From Rhizobium ecuadorense (GTDB taxonomy: Bacteria; Pseudomonadota; Alphaproteobacteria; Rhizobiales; Rhizobiaceae), in the NCBI RefSeq assembly GCF_001187535.1, contig NZ_LFIO01001790.1, forward strand, positions 1 to 64,000: 64,000 nt of DNA, read 5' to 3'. Made by a program: the position numbers and the translations under genes. Shown here in pieces: positions 17,629 to 25,522 of the stretch (positions are counted from its first letter, which is position 1; every line of letters begins with the position of its first letter). The notes beneath the pieces are model-generated. The model searched no databases. It worked only from the letters and a program-made list of their open reading frames with translations, and was not told where the DNA came from.

Positions 17629-18240
17629 ATGAGAATGTCGGTCGCGCGCGCTCCCTTTCCTGCCTATAGTCGCGCGGGAAAGGAATCGCCGGTTCATCCG
17701 GCGGTTCCGAAAAATGCAGGATCGTCGGAGGCGGCCATCGCGAGCGCAGCGGATATCAGGAGCGGCCTGACGGAAAATCTGGCAAGGCTCTGGCGTTATG
17801 GTCTCGTTCTCTCGCATCAGCGCGATGTCGCCGACGATCTGGTGCAGGCGACCTGCCTTCGCGCGCTTGAACGTGCCGATCAGTTCCTCGCCGGCACCCG
17901 GCTCGACCGCTGGCTGTTTTCGATCCTGTATTCGATCTGGCTGAACGAGATCCGCTCCCGCCGGGTGCGTGAAGGCCGGGGTTTCGTCGACGCCGGGGAG
18001 GCGCTGACCTTCGATGGCGCGCACGACACTGAAACGCATGTGATGGCGAGCCAGGTGCTCAAACGGGTGAATGCGCTGCCCGAAGCGCAGAGGACGGTGG
18101 TCTTCCTCGCCTATGTCGAAGGACTTTCCTACCGCGAGGTTGCGGGCATACTGGATATTCCGATCGGAACCGTGATGAGCCGGCTGGCGGCTGCCCGCGC
18201 CAAGCTCGCCAGTGACGAGCGGGAAGGGGGACGGCAATGA
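17629..18240 (+). CDS. ECF-type RNA polymerase sigma factor
   Basis: Encodes 203 residues; the start may be the ATG at 17629 or at 17635, both behind AAAGGGAT. Sigma region 2 is seen in VADDLVQATCLRALERADQF (about residues 65-85) and the -10-recognising WLFSILYSIWLNEIRSR. Region 4 is seen in AQRTVVFLAYVEGLSYREVA and IPIGTVMSRLAAARAKL (about 150-190). About 40 extra N-terminal residues precede region 2. The stop overlaps the anti-sigma start by 4 bases (ATGA), the usual arrangement for ECF pairs. The signal and regulon are unknown. Confidence 0.92.
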   Translation: MRMSVARAPFPAYSRAGKESPVHPAVPKNAGSSEAAIASAADIRSGLTENLARLWRYGLVLSHQRDVADDLVQATCLRALERADQFLAGTRLDRWLFSILYSIWLNEIRSRRVREGRGFVDAGEALTFDGAHDTETHVMASQVLKRVNALPEAQRTVVFLAYVEGLSYREVAGILDIPIGTVMSRLAAARAKLASDEREGGRQ

Positions 18241-19040
18241 ACACGAAGCACACCATTCCCTCCGACGAGGACCTCACCGCCTTCATCGACGGCGAACTGA
18301 CGGCTGAAGAGGCCGCGCGCATCGAAACCCTGGTGAACCAGGACAAGGCTGTCGCCGAACGGCTGGAATTCCTGGCGCGCGCCAGCCTGCCGTTCGAACA
18401 AGCCTTTGCCCCGCTGCTGTCGCGGGCCCCGCGCGAAAAACTGGAGACGATGCTCGCCGCCATCCCGGCGCGTGAGGACGCTAAATCGCGCTCGACGCCT
18501 GTATTTACCAGCCGCCGCCGCCTCCTCGGCGCGCTGGCCGCCTCGCTGGTTGCCGGCATCGCGATCGACCGCGCCGTGCTCGGCATCACCAAAGGCTTTT
18601 GGGCGAAGGACGAAAACAGTGAATGGCGCGCCGTGGTCGCCGACTATATCTCGCTCTATACGCCGGAAACGCTGGCCGGCCCCGTGCCCGCAAGAGACGT
18701 CCAGGCCGCCCAGCTCGGCTCGCTCGACGAAAAGCTCGGCCTGTCGCTTTCCCCCGAAGCCGTCGCGCTTCCGGCCATCGATTTCAAACGCGCTTTGCTG
18801 CTGCAATATGACGGCAAACCGCTCGCCCAGATCGCCTATCTCGATCCCGAAACCGGCCCGATGGCGCTCTGCATCGTCCGTTCCGATGCCGGCCCCAAGG
18901 CGCCGGACCTCGAAAGCCGCAAGGGCATGAACGTCGTCTACTGGTCGAACGGCACACACGCCTTCATGCTGATCGGCCATGCGGCGGCCGACAGGATGAC
19001 GGCGATTGCGGATGGGGTGAGGGAGAGGGTGCAGCTTTGA
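18237..19040 (+). CDS. membrane anti-sigma factor
   Basis: A 267-residue partner of the upstream ECF sigma factor, translationally coupled to it. The N-terminal domain (PSDEDLTAFIDGELTAEEAARIE) is the start of the anti-sigma domain fold, but the zinc-coordinating HxxxCxxC motif is absent. A single membrane helix (about residues 98-117, LLGALAASLVAGIAIDRAVL) precedes a periplasmic domain of about 150 residues ending HAFMLIGHAAADRMTAIADGV. The topology supports transmembrane sensing. The ligand is unknown. Confidence 0.88.
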   Translation: MNTKHTIPSDEDLTAFIDGELTAEEAARIETLVNQDKAVAERLEFLARASLPFEQAFAPLLSRAPREKLETMLAAIPAREDAKSRSTPVFTSRRRLLGALAASLVAGIAIDRAVLGITKGFWAKDENSEWRAVVADYISLYTPETLAGPVPARDVQAAQLGSLDEKLGLSLSPEAVALPAIDFKRALLLQYDGKPLAQIAYLDPETGPMALCIVRSDAGPKAPDLESRKGMNVVYWSNGTHAFMLIGHAAADRMTAIADGVRERVQL

Positions 19041-19311
19041 GGACGAAGCAAGGGGATTGAACTGCACCATTTTTTCCGGCAATTGAGGTGATCAAGATTT
19101 GGCTCTGCCCTCCGTCGCTGGTGGGATCGAGCCCGGTGATGAAACTTAATTTGGCTGATCCGCAGAAAAAAATATCAAACACCAGCGCCTCGCAGTGGCC
19201 CGTGCCATTGCTTGCGGCTTTGAGCAATTTTTGACAATCGGCGATTGTGCGCATGAGGTGCTTGTACGGCCACAAGCGCCTCCTCTCCATTCGGTGATAC
19301 GGGATGAACTC

Positions 19312-20394
19312 ATGAATTTAAACGTCAAACGGCTTTTGTTTTTCTGCGTATTGCCATTGGCCGCTTTTTGTCTTGTTGTCGGATGGATTTATAGTGGAGC
19401 ACCGGGGTTTCCCGCACCCAGCTTGAAGCGGATAGCTGTCGCTCCTTGGCAACCGCGCGACTCGGCTGGAGAACTCGTGTATCACGACAAGCTTTGGCTC
19501 CTAGGTGGCTGGAAAACAAAGCCGACAGAGTTGCTTAGGGATGTCTGGAACTCAACGGATGGCGTCAAGTGGGATCTAGTCCAGCCGGAGCTACCCTTCC
19601 ATTATACCGACTTGCCAATGACGATCGTGTTCAAGGATCGAATATGGGTAATGGGTGGGACCACACTCTCGGATCCAGATCATCCTGCCACCAATTCCGT
19701 GTGGAACTCCGATGACGGGATTCACTGGAACAACGTGCAAGCAACGGCTTCATGGAGCCCAAGAACAGCTACGCCAATTGTGATGCTAAATGGCAAGCTG
19801 TGGATTCTCGGGGGGCTTGAGTGGGTTGATGGCAAGCAGACCCTTAAGAACGACGTGTGGAACTCCAGCGATGGTATCAATTGGACTAAAGTGACAGAGC
19901 ACGCGGCATGGCAGCCACGCGCGTATCACGCAGCGGTCGCTTATCACGGAAAACTGTGGGTTCTTGGCGGCGGATCATATCATCCAGACTACATCGCCTT
20001 GAACGACGTTTGGAACTCTGAAGATGGTATCAATTGGAAAAAAGTATCCAATGCGCCGTGGAGCGGACGGATCTGGTTCTCGGCGTCAGAGTACCAAGAC
20101 CGCATGTGGGTGATTGGTGGCTGGAGCAAAGACACGCTCAACGTCGGCGGAATTTGGTTCACGGACAACGGCATTGATTGGAGGCGATTGCCAGTATCTG
20201 ACAGCTGGCGACCAAGGCATGAACAATCGGCTTATGTTGTGGGCGATAAGATGATCATCGCTGCTGGGCATGCCGACCCAATCACAAATGAGGTGTGGGA
20301 GCTGAGAGTTCCTCCGCTATGGCTGGAGTTCGATCGCCTCGTCCATCAGGTGCTGCCTCTCGTGAACGGGCGAACGGATGGCAGGGCAGACTAG
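19312..20394 (+). CDS. kelch-like beta-propeller protein with N-terminal membrane anchor
   Basis: Encodes 360 residues from the ATG at 19312 (GGGATGA upstream). The N-terminus has one hydrophobic helix (LLFFCVLPLAAFCLVVGW, residues 8-25), acting as an anchor or uncleaved signal. The rest is built of about five kelch-type blades of 50-60 residues, each with a VWNSxDGxxW strand and a paired hydrophobic LWxLGG or MWVIGG strand. Such propellers bind proteins or glycans; some (NanM, galactose oxidase) are enzymes, but no catalytic residues are assignable. It is the first gene of the AT-richer polysaccharide region. Its role there is unknown. Confidence 0.8.
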   Translation: MNLNVKRLLFFCVLPLAAFCLVVGWIYSGAPGFPAPSLKRIAVAPWQPRDSAGELVYHDKLWLLGGWKTKPTELLRDVWNSTDGVKWDLVQPELPFHYTDLPMTIVFKDRIWVMGGTTLSDPDHPATNSVWNSDDGIHWNNVQATASWSPRTATPIVMLNGKLWILGGLEWVDGKQTLKNDVWNSSDGINWTKVTEHAAWQPRAYHAAVAYHGKLWVLGGGSYHPDYIALNDVWNSEDGINWKKVSNAPWSGRIWFSASEYQDRMWVIGGWSKDTLNVGGIWFTDNGIDWRRLPVSDSWRPRHEQSAYVVGDKMIIAAGHADPITNEVWELRVPPLWLEFDRLVHQVLPLVNGRTDGRAD

Positions 20395-20697
20395 CCCCGA
20401 TAGGGGGTCGTTAGAGACCAACCTGATGCATCAAACCCTCGCAGATCCGCGGTCGACATTGTGTCTACCGTGGGTAGTCGATGGGAAATGAACTGGATGT
20501 GCTTCTCGGCGCGACGAATATGATCTCAACATTTCGACCCAAAATCATTGCTTGAGTTGGCTCCCTACGTGTATTCGGAAAACCAGGGAAATTCGATCAG
20601 ATTTTGAGCGTCACAGTTCGGTCGATCGAGTTTAAGAAGTTGCTGCCTCAGAGCCTGGAATTGGTCTGTAAGGCAATTCCAGAAGGTGGAGGCATGA
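20395..20697 (+). other. 303-base intergenic region without a recognisable gene
   Basis: It holds only short frames with no family resemblance and a small inverted repeat (GAATTG...CAATTC near 20660-20682). A GGAGG ribosome binding site at its right end belongs to the next gene. Confidence 0.5.
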
Positions 20698-22275
20698 ATG
20701 TTCTCGCGGAACCGAATGACAAGCAGCCTAACAATTAAGGTGGATCGATTGTCGCGAGTTGAGTTGTTCACTTACCCTCTCATTATTTGTATCCATGCCT
20801 ATGCCTTAGTAGTCTTCGGGGCGACGTATTGGATCGATTCACGCGACTATGTATCATTGGCCACTGCCATGTCTTCGCCTAGCGGGTTGCAGCTGTTTTA
20901 CCAAACAACAGGTCAATGGATATTTAGCCATCTCGGGCCTGGCGTGCCGGGAGCCTGGCTCTTGCTCAGCGAGTTGCCGGTCTCCTGGCAATGGCCGGCG
21001 CTCGCAATATTCCAGCACATGGTGGCTGCAGGGGCACTCATTTTCGCATTTCGGACGGTTTATCGCCTTTGGCCATCGCCCGTGCACATGATTTTTGTGC
21101 TGTTGCTGTTACTGCTGCCAGCGTATCAGGCATTTCATAATTCACTTCTGACCGAATCGTGCACTTCATCTTTCGTTCTGATTGGGTTTTCGTGTTGTTT
21201 AAGGATAGCGCGGGGGAATCGGTCTGTCGGTAGTTGTGTTGTTGGGGCGCTTATAGTGATCGCGTGCGTGACCCAGTTTAGAAGTTACTGGGGAGTTATA
21301 GTCGCGTTAATGTTATTCTACGCACTTATTTCCCGCACATTTCTTATTTCTAGATGGATGGTTGTCCTTTTTGCGGTGTCGGCTAGCTCGGCCCTAGCGT
21401 TTCCGACATACAGATATCTGCAGGACGGGCAATTTTTTCTTCCAGCTGGCGGTATCAACCTTCTAATATCGGCGTCGCAGGCTAATCCACACCCCTCGTC
21501 GACAGTGAATACGCTCCTTAACGTGGCAGGGTTTCCGGATACTTTGACGCATAGCGGTATCACAATGTCCGACGCGCTATTAATCGCTGAAAAGTGGAGA
21601 GCTGAAGGACGCTCCAATAGCGAGATCAACGAAAAGGCAGAGGAACTCGCCAGTGCGCTACGCTCGGATGGGGCGAGTGTTCAATTGAACCGGTTCTTAT
21701 ATGCCATGGCCTCAATCGGAGCGATCTTGCCGTCGGCCGTAGTTCCGCAAACACATGAAGTCTTTCCGGGATACTCTCCCAGGAATTTTCTCGATCATCT
21801 TTACGGCTATTATCGTTGGCAAAGCTGGGCATCATCGGAGGACTATCGGTCTGCATTCGACCGTTTTTTTGGGCCGCAAGCAGCCTCAGACGCGGCAGTT
21901 TTTCCGTTCGCGGTTCTATCAAACGCTAAGATCTATGCAGCATTCCATCCGTACATTTCGACCTTCGGAGTGGCGCTTCGTGACCCAATAAATATAGGTG
22001 TTCTGCCGCCCGACCTTTGGCTTTTGTTGGCTTTGCTGGCTGCTGCATTTTTGACGGTACAAGCGAAGGAGGTAACAATATTGTTTCTTTGTTCGTTGGC
22101 GACAGCCTTTGCTGTCGCGTATGCGTTTCCTCTCGGAAACCCACGCTATTCAGTACCATCGCTTCCATTATATTTTTTCGTCATTTCGATCGGGGTGGCT
22201 CACCTCATCGCACGGTCGCGACTTTCGAGAGTCCATCAAAGGAGAGCCGCAAAAATATCATCCCATGTAGACTAG
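20698..22275 (+). CDS. polytopic membrane protein, candidate GT-C-type glycosyltransferase
   Basis: A 525-residue protein with about ten or more hydrophobic helices (for example 28-45, 95-115, 128-145, 180-220, and several from 420 to 510). The ATG at 20698 follows GGAGG by six bases; an ATG four bases earlier is in a frame that closes after 14 codons. Just after the first helix is DSRDYVSLATAM, an acidic DxxxYxxxA pattern in the position where polyprenyl-phosphate-dependent GT-C transferases keep their catalytic acid. A soluble-looking loop of about 150 residues (about 270-400) is present. Location in the polysaccharide locus fits a GT-C enzyme or O-antigen modifier, but I do not recognise the family with certainty. 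Confidence 0.6.
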   Translation: MFSRNRMTSSLTIKVDRLSRVELFTYPLIICIHAYALVVFGATYWIDSRDYVSLATAMSSPSGLQLFYQTTGQWIFSHLGPGVPGAWLLLSELPVSWQWPALAIFQHMVAAGALIFAFRTVYRLWPSPVHMIFVLLLLLLPAYQAFHNSLLTESCTSSFVLIGFSCCLRIARGNRSVGSCVVGALIVIACVTQFRSYWGVIVALMLFYALISRTFLISRWMVVLFAVSASSALAFPTYRYLQDGQFFLPAGGINLLISASQANPHPSSTVNTLLNVAGFPDTLTHSGITMSDALLIAEKWRAEGRSNSEINEKAEELASALRSDGASVQLNRFLYAMASIGAILPSAVVPQTHEVFPGYSPRNFLDHLYGYYRWQSWASSEDYRSAFDRFFGPQAASDAAVFPFAVLSNAKIYAAFHPYISTFGVALRDPINIGVLPPDLWLLLALLAAAFLTVQAKEVTILFLCSLATAFAVAYAFPLGNPRYSVPSLPLYFFVISIGVAHLIARSRLSRVHQRRAAKISSHVD

Positions 22276-22485
22276 CGCTTTCAATTCCACCCCGTGTCAG
22301 CGTGGCCGCGTGGGTTTGGAAAACTAAGAGTACGTGGGTTTGCTGCCAGTGATGAAGATTGACTTTTTTGGCGAGAACACCCAATGAGGCCTAATCATTC
22401 CTGTCCGCGCGAGTCCCACATGGCAATTGTGCGGTCGCCGATAAAACCGGGTGCCTCCGGTCATGCCACGGGTGCACAAGCAAAT

Positions 22486-22653
22486 ATGAGAAGTCTTCCA
22501 AAAAAAATCATTGCTGGCCATACCGGTATAGTGGGTTCGACCGTTGAACGACGCTTGATCGCGGAAGAGTGTCCGGCTAGCTCAGGGGATGTCAATGTGA
22601 ACCGCCAAATGATTTTGGGCGGCGGATACTGTCGCGCGGGGAGAAGCTCTTGA
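22486..22653 (+). pseudogene. decayed N-terminal fragment of a GDP-L-fucose synthase (fcl) gene
   Basis: A short frame reads LPKKIIAGHTGIVGSTVERR, then LIAEEC, and later DVNVNRQMIL. It lines up with the start of the intact fcl product encoded at 40932 (LPNKKIWVAGHRGMVGSALV, RRLQSEDC, EVDLKRQ, IILAAAKVGG), keeping the GHxGxVGS nucleotide-binding loop. About 15 residues appear deleted and the frame then ends, so it cannot make an enzyme. The surrounding 374-base gap (22276-22649) holds nothing else recognisable. It is probably a remnant of recombination or gene replacement within the polysaccharide locus. Confidence 0.65.
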
Positions 22654-23714
22654 TAAAATTCGCTATTGTTGGGTGCGGACGCATTGCTAAAAGACATTCC
22701 GAACTGTTGGGCTTGTCACAGATAAACGGGGCGTCGCTAGTCGCAGTTTGTGACGTGGTGGAGGAAAGGGCAAAGGAGTTCGGAGAAAGGTTCGGCGTTC
22801 CTCACTATCAGTCCATCGACGAAATGCTCCAGAACACGGACGCCGACGTCGTATCGATATTGACGCCAAGTGGCATGCATGCAGAGCACGTCATAACTGC
22901 TGCAAAATACAAACGGCACATCGTGGTTGAAAAGCCAATGGCGCTGACTTTGACCGACGCTGAAGCGATGATCAAGGCGTGTGATGACAACAACATTCGC
23001 CTTTTTGTCGTCAAACAAAACCGGTTTAACGTCCCGGTCCTGAAAGCGCGCGAAGCTCTTGATGCGGGCCGCTTCGGTAAGCTTGTGCTCGGGACGGTCA
23101 GGGTACGATGGTGCCGCGATCAGAGTTACTATGATCAGGATAACTGGCGCGGCACCTGGCAATATGACGGCGGTGTCCTTGCCAATCAGGCAAGTCATCA
23201 TATCGACATGTTAACTTGGTTCATGGGTGATGTCGAAAGTGTTCACGCGCGGGCGGCGACAGCGTTGGTGGATATCGAGGCGGAAGACACTGCCGTAGCC
23301 ACACTGAAGTTCCGCAACGGTGCTCTCGGCATTATAGAAGCCACCGCAGCAACGCGACCCAAGGACATTGAAGGATCGATTTCGATACTTGGAGCTGGGG
23401 GCTCTGTTGAGATTGCGGGCTTTGCGGTGAACAAGATCCGCACCTGGCAGTTCGGCGACCATGACTTAGGCGATGAGCAAGTTATGGAGAAGTACTCTGT
23501 TAATCCTCCGAACGTTTATGGTTTTGGTCATCAGGCTTATTACGAACATGTCGTCGATTGCCTAGTGAACGATACAAAAGCCATCGTTGATGGTCATGAG
23601 GGGCGCCAGAGTCTTGAGCTGATCTCCGCGCTTTACGAATCAATCGCTTCCAATCAGGAAGTGAAATTGCCTTTGGAAGTGAAACATTCGAAACTGGGAC
23701 GATCTTCGCAGTGA
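22650..23714 (+). CDS. wbpB: Gfo/Idh/MocA oxidoreductase, WbpB/WlbA-like UDP-GlcNAcA 3-dehydrogenase
   Basis: A 354-residue NAD(P)-dependent oxidoreductase starting with TTG behind GGGGAGAA. It has the Rossmann loop IVGCGRIAKRH, the catalytic-lysine motif VVEKPMALT (near residue 92) and the substrate-domain signature VVKQNRFNVPV, followed by GTWQYDGGVLANQASHHIDM with the expected histidine. WbpB/WlbA oxidise the C3 hydroxyl of UDP-N-acetylglucosaminuronic acid, the first committed step to UDP-2,3-diacetamido-2,3-dideoxy-glucuronic acid. The next two genes encode the matching acetyltransferase and aminotransferase, which supports this substrate. Confidence 0.88.
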   Translation: MIKFAIVGCGRIAKRHSELLGLSQINGASLVAVCDVVEERAKEFGERFGVPHYQSIDEMLQNTDADVVSILTPSGMHAEHVITAAKYKRHIVVEKPMALTLTDAEAMIKACDDNNIRLFVVKQNRFNVPVLKAREALDAGRFGKLVLGTVRVRWCRDQSYYDQDNWRGTWQYDGGVLANQASHHIDMLTWFMGDVESVHARAATALVDIEAEDTAVATLKFRNGALGIIEATAATRPKDIEGSISILGAGGSVEIAGFAVNKIRTWQFGDHDLGDEQVMEKYSVNPPNVYGFGHQAYYEHVVDCLVNDTKAIVDGHEGRQSLELISALYESIASNQEVKLPLEVKHSKLGRSSQ

Positions 23715-24196
23715 CCGACGGCTCCCCCACGCTCTGGAAGGCGCAGGTCAGAGACGTCGTTTGCGGCGCTCGGGTGAAAATCGTTGAGCCCGCCAATGTC
23801 TATGAATGCGAACTTGCGGATGATTGTTTCGTCGGTCCGTTCGTCGAAATCCAGAAGGGCGTGAAGATCGGGCCGCGCACAAAGATACAGTCACACAGTT
23901 TCATATGCGAACTTGTGGAGATTGGTGAGGATTGTTTCATCGGACATGGGGTTGTTTTTGTGAACGACCTTTTTTCGGGAGGTGGACCTGCGCGGGGAAA
24001 CCGCGCGCTCTGGAAGGAGACCCGGATCGGCAACCGAGTTTCGATCGGCTCAAACGCTACGGTCCTGGCAGTTCGGATATGCGACGATGTTGTCATCGGC
24101 GCAGGCGCGGTTGTAACCCGGGATATCACCGTTTCTGGCACCTATGCCGGCAACCCCGCCCGGCCTTTAACTCGTTCGGCAAGGAATGAGGTTTAG
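23711..24196 (+). CDS. wbpD: WbpD/WlbB-like sugar-nucleotide N-acetyltransferase
   Basis: A 161-residue left-handed beta-helix acetyltransferase. The GTG start overlaps the wbpB stop by 4 bases. Hexapeptide repeats run through ADDCFVGPFVEIQKGVKIG, TKIQSHSFICELVEIG and RIGNRVSIGSNATVL, ending with IGAGAVVTRDITVSGTYAG and NPARPL. WbpD N-acetylates the 3-amino group of UDP-GlcNAc(3NH2)A using acetyl-CoA, after the WbpE transamination. The 222 bases before wbpE contain a CCCCTT/AAGGGG hairpin near 24271-24290 but no recognised gene. Confidence 0.87.
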   Translation: MTDGSPTLWKAQVRDVVCGARVKIVEPANVYECELADDCFVGPFVEIQKGVKIGPRTKIQSHSFICELVEIGEDCFIGHGVVFVNDLFSGGGPARGNRALWKETRIGNRVSIGSNATVLAVRICDDVVIGAGAVVTRDITVSGTYAGNPARPLTRSARNEV

Positions 24197-24418
24197 GTTT
24201 GTCCCGGGAAGGTCGTCGTTGGAGGACAACGTCGGTACATGCCCCAGGCTTTGCAGCTTCTCGCCGTCAGCCCCCCTTGGGAAGGGGTGTTGGCCTTAGC
24301 CTTTCGCGAAGGGTTGTTCAGCGTTGAGCCGATGCTTGGCTGAATTTCATTTTTAGTTGGCGCATATGGCGGCGCCGGCGCATACGGAAATCATCGCAAT
24401 TTACCGAGAGCAGGTTTC

Positions 24419-25522
24419 ATGAAAGTTCCTTTCGCCGATCTTCATCTCCAATATCTCTCGCTAAAGGAGGAGATCGATGCTGCAATTGCTTCGGTCATCC
24501 GCTCTTCCTCGTTTATCAGGGGGCCATTCGTCCAGAAGTTCGAGGACGAATTTGCCGCCGCCGTCGGCGCCCCTTATTGCATCTCATGTGCGAATGGAAC
24601 GGATTCGCTCTTCATCGCCATGCGCGCGCTAGGCGTCAAACCCGGGGATGAAGTTATTACGACTGCCCATTCGTGGATTTCAACTACCGAGACCATTTCA
24701 CAGGCCGGCGGCAATGTTGTCTTCTGCGACACCGACGCTTCGACATACACCATCGATCCTGTTCAAATCGAAGCGAAGATCACGCCTAGAACGGTTGGCA
24801 TCATCCCGGTTCATCTCTATGGCCAACCGGCCGATATGACTGCGATCATGGCTATCGCCCGGAAGCACGGTCTCTGGGTCATAGAGGATTGTGCCCAATC
24901 CCATCTGGCTGAGGTTGATGGGCAGGTCGTCGGGAGTTTCGGGGATGTCGCTTCCTATTCTTTCTACCCGGGAAAGAACCTTGGCGCGATGGGCGACGCA
25001 GGCGCCATTACCTGCAAGGACAAATCACTTGCTGATCGGATGGCAATGTTTGCGCGGCATGGCGGACTTTCAAAGGGCGACCACCAGATCGAAGGCATAA
25101 ATAGCCGCCTCGACGGACTGCAGGCCGCGATCCTGTCGGTGAAGCTGCCGCGTCTGCCTGAATGGACTGCAAAGCGGCAGGAATGGGCGAGACGCTATGT
25201 GCGCGCCCTCGAAGATATTGGTGGGCTGGAACTGCCTGAAACGGCAGCCGGGCGAAATCACGTCTATCACCTGTTTGTGATCAAGCACGAGCGGCGCGAT
25301 GCCCTGGCCGCCCACCTCAATCATGCCGGCATCCAAACCGTGGTCAACTATCCGATATCGCTGCCGTTCCTGCCGGCTTACGAACGCCTTGGGCATCGGC
25401 TGGAAGATTTTCCCAACGCGTTTGGAAATCAATCCAGGATTCTTTCAATTCCGATTTTCCCTGAAATGACAGAAGCTCAACTCCTGTACGTCGCAGATAT
25501 GATCAGGGGCTTCGCCGAGTGA
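24419..25522 (+). CDS. wbpE: DegT/DnrJ/EryC1 aminotransferase, WbpE-like
   Basis: A 367-residue PLP-dependent sugar aminotransferase of normal length. The PLP lysine is Lys186 in SFYPGKNLGAMGDAG; the PLP-binding aspartate lies in VIEDCAQSH and the substrate region starts MKVPFADLHLQY, as in WbpE/WlbC. It would transfer an amino group from glutamate to the 3-keto sugar made by WbpB. It overlaps the wzx start by 4 bases. Unlike its neighbours it is separated from wbpD by a 222-base gap, so it may have an additional promoter. Confidence 0.9.
   Translation: MKVPFADLHLQYLSLKEEIDAAIASVIRSSSFIRGPFVQKFEDEFAAAVGAPYCISCANGTDSLFIAMRALGVKPGDEVITTAHSWISTTETISQAGGNVVFCDTDASTYTIDPVQIEAKITPRTVGIIPVHLYGQPADMTAIMAIARKHGLWVIEDCAQSHLAEVDGQVVGSFGDVASYSFYPGKNLGAMGDAGAITCKDKSLADRMAMFARHGGLSKGDHQIEGINSRLDGLQAAILSVKLPRLPEWTAKRQEWARRYVRALEDIGGLELPETAAGRNHVYHLFVIKHERRDALAAHLNHAGIQTVVNYPISLPFLPAYERLGHRLEDFPNAFGNQSRILSIPIFPEMTEAQLLYVADMIRGFAE

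Noticed and set aside
18964-19290. Minus-strand frame of 108 codons in the gap before the kelch gene
   Set aside because: It overlaps the anti-sigma gene end, has no ribosome binding site and resembles no family.
20565-20771. Minus-strand frame of 68 codons between the kelch and membrane protein genes
   Set aside because: No recognisable domain; it overlaps the supported start of the membrane protein gene.
24239-24343. 35-codon frame (MPQALQLLAVSPPW...) between wbpD and wbpE
   Set aside because: Too short, no good ribosome binding site, no resemblance to known small proteins.
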